Below the pieces are notes generated by a model. The model was given only the letters and a program-made list of their open reading frames with translations. It searched no databases and was not told where the DNA came from. From assembly GCA_032690845.1 (NCBI GenBank), contig CM064417.1:25689110-25753109 (forward strand): a stretch of DNA of 64,000 nucleotides, read 5' to 3'. A program made the translations under genes and the position numbers. Positions 12,001 through 22,743 of the stretch are shown in pieces. The DNA is from Eleusine coracana subsp. coracana. Taxonomy: Eukaryota; Streptophyta; Magnoliopsida; Poales; Poaceae. Numbering within the stretch: the stretch's first letter is position 1; each line of letters starts with the position of its first letter.

Positions 12001-13500
12001 GAACTATATGCACTTGTACGTTCTTTAGAGACGTGGCGTCATTATTTGTTGCCCAAAGAATTTGTTATTCATTCTGATGATGAATCACTTAAGTATATTC
12101 ATTCTCAATGCAATTTGAACCGTAGACATGCTAAATGGGTTGAGTTTATTGAGTCTTTTCCTTATATTATTAAACATAAGAAAGAGAAGGATAATGTGAT
12201 TGCCGATGCTTTATCTAGGCGATATACTTTGTTGTCTCAACTTGATTGTAGAATTTTTGGACTTGAGGCAACTAAAGAACAATATGTTGCTGATGTTGAT
12301 TTTAAAGATGTATTGCTGCACTGTAAAGAAGGTCGTGCTTGGCATAAATTTATGTCGAATGATGGTTTCTTGTTTAGAGCTAACCGCCTATGCATTCCAG
12401 TTGGTTTCGTTCGTCTTTTGTTGTTGCAGGAGGCGCATGGAGGTGGATTGATGGGTCATTTTGGTGCTAAGAAGACAGAGGATATTTTGGCCACACACTT
12501 CTTTTGGCCAAGGATGAGGAAAGATGTTGAGCGTTTTGTTGCTCGCTGCATTACATGCCAAAAAGCTAAGTCTCGATTGAATCCACATGGTTTATACATG
12601 CCACTTCCTGTTTCTTCTATTCCTTTGGCGGATATTTCTATAGACTTTATTTTTGGACTGCCTAGGACTAAGAGGGGGAGCGATAGCATTTTTATTGTTG
12701 TGGATCATTTTTCCAAGATGGCACACTTTATACCATGTCATAAAACTGATGATGCTAGTTATATTGCTGATCTTTTTTTCAAAGAAATTATACGTTTGCA
12801 TGGTATGCCTTCTACTATTGTTTCAGATCGTGATGCAAAATTCTTGAGTCATTTTTGGCGCACGCTTTGGAATAAGTTGGGTACAAAGTTGCTATTTTCT
12901 ACAACTTGTCATCCACAAACTGATGGACAAACTGAGGTTGTGAACCGCACTTTGGGTACTATGTTACGAGCTATTTTGAAGAAAAATTTGAAGCAATGGG
13001 AAGAATGCTTACCTCATGTTGAGTTTGCTTATAATCGGGCAACACATTCTACTACCAAGGTAAGTCCATTCAAGGTAGTGTATGGTTTTGATCCCCGTAC
13101 TCCACTTGATATACTTCCTCTACCTATTAATGAGAGAGTTCATGTTGATGCTAAGGAGCATGCTGAATTTATTTTGCAAATGCATGAGACCACTAGACTT
13201 AGCATTGAAAAGATGAATGTAAAGTATAAAATTGCTGGTAGTAAGGGTAGAAAGGAAGTAAAGCTTGATGTAGGAGATTTAGTGTGGTTACACTTAAGGA
13301 AGGATAGATTTCCAGAATTGAGAAAGTCTAAACTAATTCCTAGAGCTGATGGTCCATTCAAAATAATGGAGAAGATTAATGATAATGCATACAAACTTGA
13401 GTTGCCTCCCGAGTTCGGGGTTAGTCCTACTTTTAACATCTCAGATTTGAAACCATACTTGGGAAAAGAGGATGAGCTCGAGTCGAGGACAACTCCACTT

Positions 13501-13514
13501 CAAGAGGGGGAGGA
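13501..13514 (+). other. Polypurine tract of element A, inside the coding frame
   Basis: CAAGAGGGGGAGGA lies immediately before the 3' LTR and also encodes the acidic QEGED part of the polyprotein tail. Element D has the equivalent tract at 45031-45044. Confidence 0.75.
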
Positions 13515-14437
13515 TGATGAGGACATCACTCCTATGGATACATACAACACTCCTCCAATTCTGGACTTGCAAGGTCCAATGACTAGAGCTCGTCCACGAT
13601 GACTAAATTTAGAGGTGAGCTCGTTCCTACGTTCTTCGCTATATGTTACTTTTGAGAATGGTTTGCTACCTAATGATTATTTTATGATTAGAAATCATGG
13701 AGAGGACCAGGAGATGATGGGAGAAGGAGTTGGGAACATGGAGGACCAGCAAGGGCTTGGAAGCCAAAGTGGAGGCCCAATCAAAACCGACTTCGAGTCT
13801 GTTTCAGGGCCCAGGACCAGTCTGCACTAAAACAGTCGTCCAGGACGCATACGGACTCGGATTTGGACGTTCTACATATGCACGGAAAGATAAATAGAAG
13901 TCCTTTCCAATGCCGCCAGCCTCATGTCAAAATTCATCCGGAGTCATCGGGAATCGTCAAAACAAGAGAGAGTTCAGAATCTGTGTTGGTGCTGCGTCGC
14001 CTATTTTTGGCCTTTGGGCTTTGTATCTAGTTGAGCCTAATTAGGGGCGCGTCCAGAGGGTCTTGCACGACCCTAGGGTCTTTATATACAGCCGCCGCCG
14101 CGCTATTAGGGTTTGGGTTTTTCTTAGATCAATTCTGTTCATAAACAGTGTCGCCGTTCATCGGTTTGTGAGACCCCAACTTCGAGAGTTTAATCATACA
14201 TCTGCAATTGTGTTACATTCTTCGTTGTTCTTGCTTGTGTTCTTGATTCGCAGGCAGGGATTAGCCTTCTCGGCGAGGTCAATCATCTTTCGACGGTTGA
14301 TAACCAGAGGAGACGTCGTGCTGCGATTGCGGGGTTTAGAACGTGCTATTGTGAAGCTGGATCGATTTGTGTGTCGCCTCCGACCAAATCAACTTACCAA
14401 GAACCTTTCGGAAGATCGGGAACCCTTGTTTACATCA
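13515..14437 (+). repeat. 3' LTR of element A
   Basis: A 923-bp LTR beginning TGATGAGGACAT and ending TTTACATCA, followed by the target duplication CATCT (14438-14442). Its first 88 bases encode the end of the polyprotein. Confidence 0.92.
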
Positions 14438-14442
14438 CATCT

Positions 14443-14595
14443 CATCTTATGGGTCGATTGATGCATACCACAAATGCCGTCATAGACTTCACACATAACA
14501 ACTTTTGCTTCTTCTTGATTTAAACATTTTAACAGTACAACATCAATCGTTCGATAATAAAGTTTCTCTTCTAATAAAATATAGCTCAATGCCAT
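14443..14595 (-). pseudogene. Tat-like pol: N-terminal part of integrase zinc finger
   Basis: On the minus strand this reads CEVYDGICGMHQSTHKMR, the histidine half (H...H) of the HHCC domain. The reading breaks at the insertion point of element A, and the cysteine half is at 6592 going down. Between 14600 and 14880 the minus strand keeps pol-like sequence with stops. Confidence 0.7.
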
Positions 14596-14881
14596 GTATC
14601 GAATCTTTTGAGGAACACGTTGAGTCAGATCTTTGAGATGTTGAACAATCTTGGATCTCCAATCTTCCTCATCGATATCGGCTATATCGACAATGACCCA
14701 TCGGTATTTAGCTGATAGCTCGATGCCTTCTGTGCCAAATCATTCGCTTCCATATTCTGTTCTCTTGGAACATGCTTGAACCTAACTGCCTTGAAGTGTT
14801 GCAAAAAATCCTGAAACTCAGCATAGAATAACCTTAATATATCATCTTTGCATTCAAATTCTCCCGCTAACTACCCGAGTA

Positions 14882-16264
14882 TCAATAATGAATCTCCAAC
14901 AACCTCAACACAATCAGCTCCAGCTCCCTTCTAAATCCGCAATCCCTTAAGAACAGCTCTATATTCAATGTGATTATTAGTCGATGCTTCCAAAGTAAAA
15001 GTTCAAATCTTGCCCCCCGAGGCGATATAATCACGAGCCCGATGCCACACCCATTCTTGCACACAAAACCATCAAAAAATAGTAACCATGGCACAAGCTC
15101 CACCATTGAGACATTTGAACCACAATACTCAACAACTAGATTAGCCAGAACTTGACCTTTAATAGCTTTAGCAGATTTGTGTGTTAAGTCATATTTGGCC
15201 AGTGCTAGCATCCACTTTCCAATCCTACCTTTCAAAATTGGAGCCGATAACATATACTTGATGACATCGGTTTTGCATACCATAACACACTCAGTCGATA
15301 GCAAATAATGCCTTAACTTCATACATGAGAAATATAGACATAAACATAATTTTTCAATCTCAGTGTACCTGGTTTCAGTGTCAATCAATCTTCGGCTTAA
15401 ATGAAGCACAACCCTATCTTTGCCATCTTCTTCTTGAATCAAAGTCGATCCGATCGACTTCTGATCAACCGCAAGATGAAGCTTAAAGGGCAACCCATCT
15501 CTGTGCGTTACCAATATTGGAGGCGAGATCAGATACTTCATGATATCATCTAGGGCATTTTGATGCTCAGGTTCCCACACAAACTTCTGATTGGCCATTA
15601 GTTTCGACAAAGGAGTAAACACATCGAGTTTCCCTGACAGATTTGAGATGAACCTCCGAATGAAATTAATTTTGCTGATCAAGGGCTGCAACTCGGTCTT
15701 GTTAACAAAAAGCTTGATATCATTTACAGCTTTGATACTCTTCGGACCAATTTTGATTCCTCTTTCATGCATAATAAATCCCAGGAATTGGCCAGTCGAT
15801 ACGCTGAAAGCACACTTTTTTGAATTCATATTCAAACCATACTTTCTTGTTCTCTGAAGTACCTTCCGCAAATCAGCTATATGATCTTCCATTTGTCTGT
15901 ATTTAACCACTACATCATCAATATAAATTTCTACTAACCTGGCAATCAGATCATGAAAAATATAATTCATGGCTCTCTGATATGTGGCTCCAGCATTCTT
16001 TAGCCCAAACGTCATAACAACCCATTCATATAATCCAATAGCCCCTGGACACCTGAAAGCAGTCTTCAGTATATCTTCTTCTGCCATAAAAATCTGATTG
16101 TATCCAGTATTACCATCCATAAAACTAACAATCTTATGCCCTGCTGCTGCATCAACCAGAAGATCTGCTATCGGCATTGGGTAATCATCTTTTGGAGTAG
16201 CCCTGTTCAACGGTCGAAAGTGGGTACAAACTCTCAACTTCCCACACTTCTTGAAAACAGGCAC
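14882..16264 (-). pseudogene. Tat-like pol: reverse transcriptase, RNase H and second RNase-H-like domain
   Basis: An open frame of 460 codons. RT is recognised by KLRVCTHFRPLNRATPKDDYP, FMDGNTGYNQI and the active-site box YIDD (about residue 116). RNase H follows, with KLHLAVDQKS, where the usual catalytic Asp context is altered, and RYTEIEKLCLCL. Around residue 390 comes LLFFDGFVCKNGCGIGLVIISPRG, which matches the extra archaeal-type RNase H that marks Tat-lineage elements. The RT N-terminus and protease lie upstream in other frames, so this is a fragment of a broken polyprotein although the segment itself is open. Confidence 0.85.
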
Positions 16265-16738
16265 TTTATTTGAAATCCACAGTGGATATCGGCAAGGCCT
16301 AATGAATTTAGCATCATTTAATTTGTTAATCTCAGTCTTGACATCATCATAAATCTTAGGATCTATCCTTCACGGCGGTTGCTTGTATGGTCGATATCCA
16401 GGTTTGATGGGCAGCTAATGTTCAACAATTGATCGGCTGGGACCGGGCATTTCAGAATAATCCCAAGCATTACTCTTTCAACAATTTTATTAACTCAACT
16501 TTAAAATCCTCATCCAATTTCTTACTGATAAATGTCGGCCTAGGCTTATCACCATCTCCAATATCGACTTCCTGTAACTCATCGGCCGACATAAATCCTT
16601 TCCCTAACCTGCAATCTTCTACAAATTTCATTGGGGTGCCTGTCAGAGAAACAAATTTGAATTTGACTGGTCTACCATCTCAACACCCTGAGTAGTAATC
16701 TTGACTCAATCTCCATCCCAAATCCTGCCAGACAGACA

Positions 16739-17378
16739 CTACATATCATCCACGTGCCACGGCGCTAAATCGGTCGATGCAACATTGACGGTTTCATCAG
16801 CCGGGACCACCTCTACTTGATCACCGATGCACTGGACCAGAGACTGGCGCATTGTCAATGGTACGCAACAATTTGCATGTATCCAATCATGACCCAGGAG
16901 AAGGCTATAGGTTCCCTTTCCATCAATAACAAAAAATGTAACCAGCAAAGTTTTGCTACCGATTATAAGCTCTACATTCTAGACTCCTTTGGCTGCTGCA
17001 GTACGACCACCATAATCCCACAAAATCATGTTAGTATCAATTAAATCATCGTCAGTCTTACCCAATTTTCTGGAAGTAGTGACTGGCTTGATATTGACTG
17101 CAACACCTCCATCAACCATCATTTTCCCCATCGGCATCCCGTTTAGTTCCGTCTAGTTTATCAAACACTGCTTGCTATATGTCAAACACTAACTGAGGTA
17201 CTTCATCATCATTAGCAATCAATTCTTCTTCTGAGGCCATGAACTCTTGCGGAAGCATCATCAGCATGCCCACTACAGCACCAGGTACCAGTACCTGTGA
17301 TTTCACTTTTGGCCTCCAAACCTTTTTAGGCGGCTGGTCATCATCTTCATCATAATAATATTTACCAGCTCTTATCTG
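16739..17378 (-). pseudogene. Tat-like protease / pol N-terminal region
   Basis: The minus strand at 16948-16739 reads LLLGHDWIHANCCVP and then VGD/GDQVEVVPADE-type sequence, which is typical of the region between protease and RT in RIRE2-like elements. Upstream to about 17378 the coding signal is interrupted by stops. The catalytic DSG/DTG triplet of the protease is not clear in a single frame. Confidence 0.6.
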
Positions 17379-19723
17379 TCAGCATCGCATCCTCTGAACT
17401 CTTCGTTTATGGCTCCTAGAAAATATACCAAATGGACACCATTGGTCACTCTGTTCTTGTTCCTCCTGCAACTCTTCATCGACTTCTTTATCGAACTTAG
17501 CCTCTTCTTCAGTCTTTTTTGCCCCAAGTCGATCAAAAGCTAACACTCTATCTTGCCCATCAACTTCTCCCTTCATCGACTCTTTAATGTTGCTTTGTCG
17601 ATTCTGGTGTCGATGGTCCTTGGGAGTCTCTCTGTACATCTTATTCGCACGTCTCCTACAAACAGGACAATTGTCGATCGAAGGAAGCTTCATGTTGTGG
17701 TCCCAACAATATTGAAAGAACGAGCATTCCCAGTGTGGATCAACTCGTGATTCCTTCATCTTTTTGTCTCTTTTCTTCTGATACCGATTAATAAAGGCTT
17801 CCACATTGTCGATACCTGCCATGTTGACATTTGCTGGGAAAGGATGCCCATCAATCTTCATAGCACCTTTAGTGAAGTTTATCTTACCCTATTCAATCGC
17901 CATATGAATTTGTCTCGTAAAAACCTTGTAATCATTGGTATTATGAGACGGTGAATTATACCACTTGCAGCATCTCTTCTTCTTGAATTATTCAGCAGGT
18001 GGAATCACATGATTAGGTGGCAATTGAATATGTTTCTCCTGTCACAGCATGTCAAATATCTTATCGGCCTTGACAATGTCAAAGTCCTATTTTCTTTTGG
18101 CTCAATCTGCTTTACCCAAGGACATGACAAAATATTCTTATTTCTAGTCCACTCAGCCATATCGACATTTTCAATTATTCCCCGGATTTGGAATCATAAT
18201 TATTATAGTTGACTTGAATCAGCCTAGACCATGCCCCCCGACTCAGGTTCTCTTGGATGGACACCTTCTGCACTAGCTGGGACAGACCCTCAAATTCGGC
18301 CAAGGGAAACTTCTCCCTTAGAGGTGCAATTAAACCATTAAAAGCAATCTTTGCCATCTGATTATCTGTTAATTGTAGACTAAAACACTTGTTGCACACT
18401 TCTCTAAGCCTCTACACATAATCATGCACAGACTCGCCAGCTTTCTACCTCACAACAATCAAATCTGACAATCTCATCTCTCTAGTTTCAGTGAAGAAAT
18501 ACTTATGAATCTTCTGTTCGAGATCAGCCCAAGTGATAATAGAATTTGGGGGCAACGATGCGAACCAAGAAAAAGCCAATCCGGACAAAGACAGAGGAAA
18601 CAACCTCATTTTCAATGCTTCAGTAGCGCCCGCTTCTCTGCACTGCACTTAAAACCGGCTGATATGTTCAACAGTAGTACTATTATCTTGTCCCGTAAAC
18701 TTGGTGAACTCTGGTGGCCTGTATCGGCTCGACATAGGTATCAGATCATAATTAGGAGGATATGGGGGCCGATACATCTAAGTTTGCTACTTTGGCTTTA
18801 ACTCAAATTTTCCTCTCATCACCTCAGCAGTCTTCATTGCCCAGTCATCGGCCGAGCCATTGACATTTGGAATAGTCGATGTAAGACAAGATGCTGGCAT
18901 TTGCGGAGCTGTCTGTGAACCATAGTTAGCAACTGTGTGCCAAACTCCTAATTCTCCTAGCAGCACAGACGACGATGACATCTCGAACATGCTTGGCTCT
19001 ACATTCGTTGTTGTATCATATGTCACATTCGGCTGTGCCATTTCTTGCATATAGTGCTGCAGCTGTGTCTGTGGTGATGTTCTCCGTAGAATAATCCTGG
19101 GACCAGACCCAGGTGATCGCTCTGTAGTGCCACCATTGGTATTCCTTGGAGGTGGAGTGGCACTTTCTGGCGCTGGCCCTGAGCTTGTTGTAGGAATTGT
19201 AGTACTAATACTGGGCAGCTGTTGCTTGGGTCCCTCAATCACAGGCCGAGAAATATCCCCATGAACACAGAAATACATCGGGCCATGTGCTGGATCATCA
19301 TATACACAACCCTCCATCATTTGAATGATCAAAGCCCTTAAAGTATTAACCAATATAGGCGACTAGTTAATTAATGCATGGTGTATGCTTGTATGGATCA
19401 TATTGTTCAATGTAGACTCATCGATTACTTTTGTTGTCTTACCAGCAGGCAGCTTGTTGGCAAGTGATTTCTCATTTTCATTTTCATCACTTAAGTCAGC
19501 AACAGGTAACTTTCCCTTTTGTATGATCTTGCTATGCCTAGTCTTGCTGAAGGTGCCCAACAGAAGGCTTCCAAACTCAGCAACTCTCTGATCAATTTGT
19601 GCCTTTGTTTCATCGCTCAGATCATCGTTATCAATAGGCAACAATATTTTCCACCTTCAGATTTCCGCTGATGTCAAGCTCTGGTGAATGAGTTCCGTCT
19701 TTTGGCATTCTAAGTTCAGACAT
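17379..19723 (-). pseudogene. gag of the Tat-like element
   Basis: The start is probably the ATG at 19723 (MSELRMPKDG), followed by a frameshift near 19650. The pieces at 19644, 19353, 18648 and 18399 then share one minus-strand frame broken by stops. The retrotransposon-gag core is clear: LKMRLFPLSLSGLAFSWFAS and TWADLEQKIHKYFF at 18610-18500, followed by LTDNQMAKIAFNGL. A Cys/His motif HWECSFFQYCWDHNMKLP...CPVC near 17715-17640 replaces a standard CCHC knuckle. A Pro/Thr-rich linker lies at 18990-19240. At least three stops make it non-functional. Confidence 0.8.
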
Positions 19724-19739
19724 GTTGTAAAGCTTGAAG

Positions 19740-19771
19740 TTCTTGGTCCCACCAAGCGTGCCAAAAAGAGT
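19740..19771 (-). other. Primer-binding site of the Tat-like element
   Basis: Directly inside the 5' LTR the minus strand reads TTTTTGGCACGCTTGGTGGG. The TGGCACGC...GGTGGGAC type is known from Grande/RIRE2-like elements, so the primer is not initiator Met. The exact tRNA was not determined. Confidence 0.6.
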
Positions 19772-21129
19772 GTTGGCGCGAAAATTACCACGTGTGACCT
19801 AAGAGATTTGCTTAACTCTAGTATAGGCTCAAGACAAAAACCGAGGCGTGCTAGTTGATTTCCCCTGCAAACGACAAAGAAAACAAACGGTCAAATTCCA
19901 CGGGTCAACGGCCCAGGACAGGCCGATGAAGAAAGTCGATTGTCACTATTTGTGAAATCTAGCCGATAACGGCAAACAACAAATAATATTGGAAATAAAC
20001 TAATCGGCTAATTTGTATCGGCTCATCGGCAAATGAATAAACAAGTATTGAATACTGCATAAATACTGCCTCTAAGAATTAAGTCAATAGAGCAAAGTCG
20101 ATAGATCTATGATAAACATGCTAGACTTGCTCTGTTGATGTCAAAAAAAAGTCGGCAGACCAGAGTCGATAGAAGTACAGTAATTGTGCAAAGACTCTCC
20201 CCCATCGATAGTGTTAAGTCGATAGATCTGATAGCTGGTATTGCAAATATGCCTTGAAATCACAGATCTAATCTTATCAAATAAAGGGGGCAATCGACTT
20301 CTATGAATGCAATGATAAACAAAAAAGACACTAAGAAGTCGATCGAACCGTGATAACCTATCTGCTAAATGTTTCGACAGAACCCTATCGACTCAACCCA
20401 CGATCGGTCTATACCTAGTACTATCAACTTAGCAAGAGGTCAAAATCAATACAGCCTCGCTGGCTCAAGCAGATCGAACTTAATCAAGACAGTGCCCAAA
20501 CAAAGCAAATAGAACTAAATACGCTCCAATTATAGGTAAAATCAATAGAATGACTCCAATAATAGATCTCTACCAAACTTATAAAACCTCCTACAAATCA
20601 CAATAGATCAGACCTAACTGAGACAGTATTGCAACTGGAAGTTGATAGTATAAACGTAATTAAGATCGAATTACCGAGTAACTAGCAATTCCAAAGATAA
20701 CAACTAGAATATCAAATCAATGAGAAAGTACTAGTTGAAGTCGATAGAATTACCGAGGTTGACTAATCCTAGTCTCTCATCAAGATCGGAGCCGATGCAG
20801 CCCACGTGATATGAGGATGTCGTCGATACAAGGTTTGGCGATGCGCCGAATTGTATTGAATGAAAGTGTTGTTTTTCTCGTACAGACCCTATTACATACT
20901 TATAGCCCCATGCAAGGGGTTCTGACCAAATTTGGTCAGGACTCTTCGGTTTTCAAACAAACAAACCGACTATATTTATTCCTAAACAAAATCTAAACTA
21001 AAAAAGAAAGAGATAAAATAACCCTATCGGGCCCACTTTATTCCTTTCGGCTATTGAACTCCTTCACCCTGGCTGATTCCAGCTCCATGCCTTTGACCAC
21101 TAGGACCGGACCAAATTCTAGTGCCAACA
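19772..21129 (-). repeat. 5' LTR of the Tat-like element
   Basis: A 1358-bp direct repeat of 384-1737, starting TGTTGGCGCG and ending GTGCCAACA. The two LTRs differ at many sites, including transitions at CG positions, suggesting an older insertion than elements A or D. The neighbouring GTCGATAG motifs are retained in both copies. Confidence 0.88.
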
Positions 21130-22361
21130 CTAGGTGAGGAATTTCAAGGAAAATAGACATAGATTCACAATATATTGTAAAATTTAGAGGTAACTCTTAT
21201 TGGATTTATCGAGACTTGTCAGAAAAGCCTTGTTTGAATTAATCACTTAAGGAAGAGAATCAAACCTTTAGATAAGTGGACATGTGCAAAGGCAAAGATT
21301 GATCTCGGGAATTTTAAGAAATTTTATTGCACATGTTTGGAAGATATGAATTCTTGGCTAAGAGTAGCAATATTTTCTTGAATTGAATTTGAGGGAATTC
21401 ACTCTCCCCCACACTTAAAATTTTGCAAGTCCTAAGCAAACCATCTGCAATATTTTTCTTTTTGCGTCCCTTTGTTCCTTTTGCTTCTCTTGTTTGATAT
21501 CCCTTTCTTTTCTCCTCTTTCTTTTTTTCCTGAGTGCTAACCGACATAGTTTGGTGCCGATCGGCACGGGGTTTCCTTTGCTGGTTCACCCTGTACTCTC
21601 ATCGAAATTTCTTAGCCAAGAACTCAATGGGATGTGGTCAAGGATTGAAATGACTTTAGCGAGACTTTTAGTTCAGTTGTGGATACTTAGCGAATTTTGC
21701 ATGAGTAGTCTATGGCTAGCAGTCAAAACGATATACAAAGGATAATACTAACGTTTAAGTCTCATACCAAAAGAATTAAGTCTTAATCAAACTCAATCAT
21801 AAATCATAGTCCATATAAATCAAAGGCTCTGTTGAATTGATCATTCATATGGCATTGGTAAGCATCATCAAATGACAAGGAGAAATTCTAATACTCATGA
21901 TGCAAACATTGAATTTTATAAAAAGTTCTGGTACTAAGTTTTTCTCACATGATTTGAATCTATTGTTCGCAAGCACATCGGTATTTCGGAATACTCCACA
22001 CAAGAATAGTTGCTGAATAAATTAGAATTGTAAGTTCAAATTTTAATTTGTTCTCAACATGCTCAATTATCACTAATGCTCCTCAAGACATTCGAACATA
22101 CAAACATCATATTTTGAAACAGAGCATAAAAATCACAATTGTGTTAATCATGAATCTCAAAATACATGGTGATGATCATTAAAAATAAAGATTAAACTAA
22201 AACAAACTACTACTAAAACACATGTAGAAATAAACACATCAGATACATGGTTTTCCAACCCACTCACGCACACATAATCAAATAACTGAAAAAGAGCACA
22301 CAAAATTGAAAAGAAAATGCAAATCGGGAAACTGATAGAAGTGTCGCTTGCACACATCACA
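21130..22361 (-). mobile_element. Athila-like element, 3' untranslated side
   Basis: Non-coding and AT-rich. On the minus strand it follows the stop of the Athila-like ORF (22362). At 21403-21420 it carries the TTTAAGTGTGGGGGAGAG tract commonly seen downstream of Athila coding regions. One palindrome TGCCGATCGGCA lies at 21555-21566, the same motif that is scattered at 30180-30890, which ties the two regions to one element. Confidence 0.45.
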
Positions 22362-22488
22362 TCACTCGAGCGGTGGCGGCGGCGGGTAGTCAAAGCCATA
22401 GTACCCCGCCTTCAGTCGCTTGAACTCCTCCACCATCAGGTCGGTGTTTTTCCGCATCTCACTTGCCAAGTTACCGATGTGGTCAACA
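22362..22488 (-). pseudogene. Athila-like ORF, C-terminal piece
   Basis: Minus-strand frame reading VDHIGNLASEMRKNTDLM and ending DYPPPPPLE with TGA at 22362-22364. It is cut at 22489 by the poly(A) end of the LINE; the rest of the ORF is on the far side at 28776-30022. The Pro-rich end just before the stop is typical of Athila ORF1-type proteins. Confidence 0.5.
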
Positions 22489-22743
22489 TTTTTTTCTTCT
22501 CGAATACCCAGGAGGGCTACGTATCTTTGCATTAAGAGGAGAGAAAAACGGTTCGTTACAAACACCACCACCTCACTCCGAACCAAGCCGTGAGGGGTTG
22601 AATTTACAAAGAGGCTTAACTTAAATAAAAAAACAAAAGGGTAGCTTGACCAAGCAAACTAACTAATCCTCGTCTGGATCAGCACCATGACCAAGTGCTC
22701 GTAGAGAGATAGCTCCTACTAAGTGCCAGAGCTGCCTCTCCAT

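Larger units (their letters stand above)
8764..13602 (+). pseudogene. gag-pol polyprotein of CRM-like element A (five in-frame stops)
   Basis: One continuous reading frame of about 1612 codons. I chose the ATG at 8764 (MSGRDGEG) because elements B and C have the same start; an ATG 12 bases upstream is alternative. Order by codon: Asn/Thr-rich stretch near 80-105; gag core with WEMTIEQKF; CCHC knuckle CHRCHGLGHVQKDC near 409; protease IIDGGSCNNL near 507; RT with YFDD at 894; RNase H ELECDAS near 1043; integrase zinc finger near 1225 (HGGGLMGHF); and DDE core. The C-terminal tail is EGEDDEDI to PMTRARPR, its end encoded by the 3' LTR. Stops are TGA 9163, TAG 9709, TAG 10177, TAA 10195 and TAG 11629. 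Between the stops the frame is kept, so decay is by point mutation. Confidence 0.9.
6605..14437 (+). mobile_element. CRM-like Ty3/gypsy retrotransposon A (complete, defective)
   Basis: A 7.8-kb element bounded by LTRs 6605-7531 and 13515-14437 that begin TGATGAGGACAT and end ACATCA, with an exact CATCT target duplication. It has a PBS of initiator-Met type (TGGTAATCAGAGC), a 1.2-kb leader, one gag-pol frame and a PPT (AGAGGGGGAGGA). The gag-pol frame continues into the 3' LTR, which is the arrangement of CRM (centromeric) chromoviruses. I see no classical chromodomain. Clade assignment rests on LTR start, gene order and C-terminal layout, so a related chromovirus group remains possible. The element is full length but has five in-frame stops. 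Confidence 0.88.
384..21129 (-). mobile_element. Tat-lineage (RIRE2/Grande-like) Ty3/gypsy LTR retrotransposon, split by CRM-like element A
   Basis: Two direct repeats, 384-1737 and 19772-21129, start TGTTG and end CCAACA. The flanking 5-mers are GTAGG (379-383) and CTAGG (21130-21134), a 4-of-5 match that is probably the target duplication. Coding order on the minus strand is gag (about 19723-17379), protease (about 16950-16740), RT/RNase H (16264-14882) and integrase (14595-14443, resuming 6604-5582). A second RNase-H-like domain before integrase and an extra gene antisense to pol between integrase and the 3' LTR are Tat-lineage traits. The span is 20.7 kb, or about 12.9 kb without nested element A (6605-14437). 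Many stops and frameshifts show it is defective. Confidence 0.85.

Noticed and set aside
13300..13602. Chromodomain at the integrase C-terminus
   Set aside because: The sequence after the integrase core is the short acidic and TRAR tail; I see no aromatic-cage pattern of a chromodomain in A or D.
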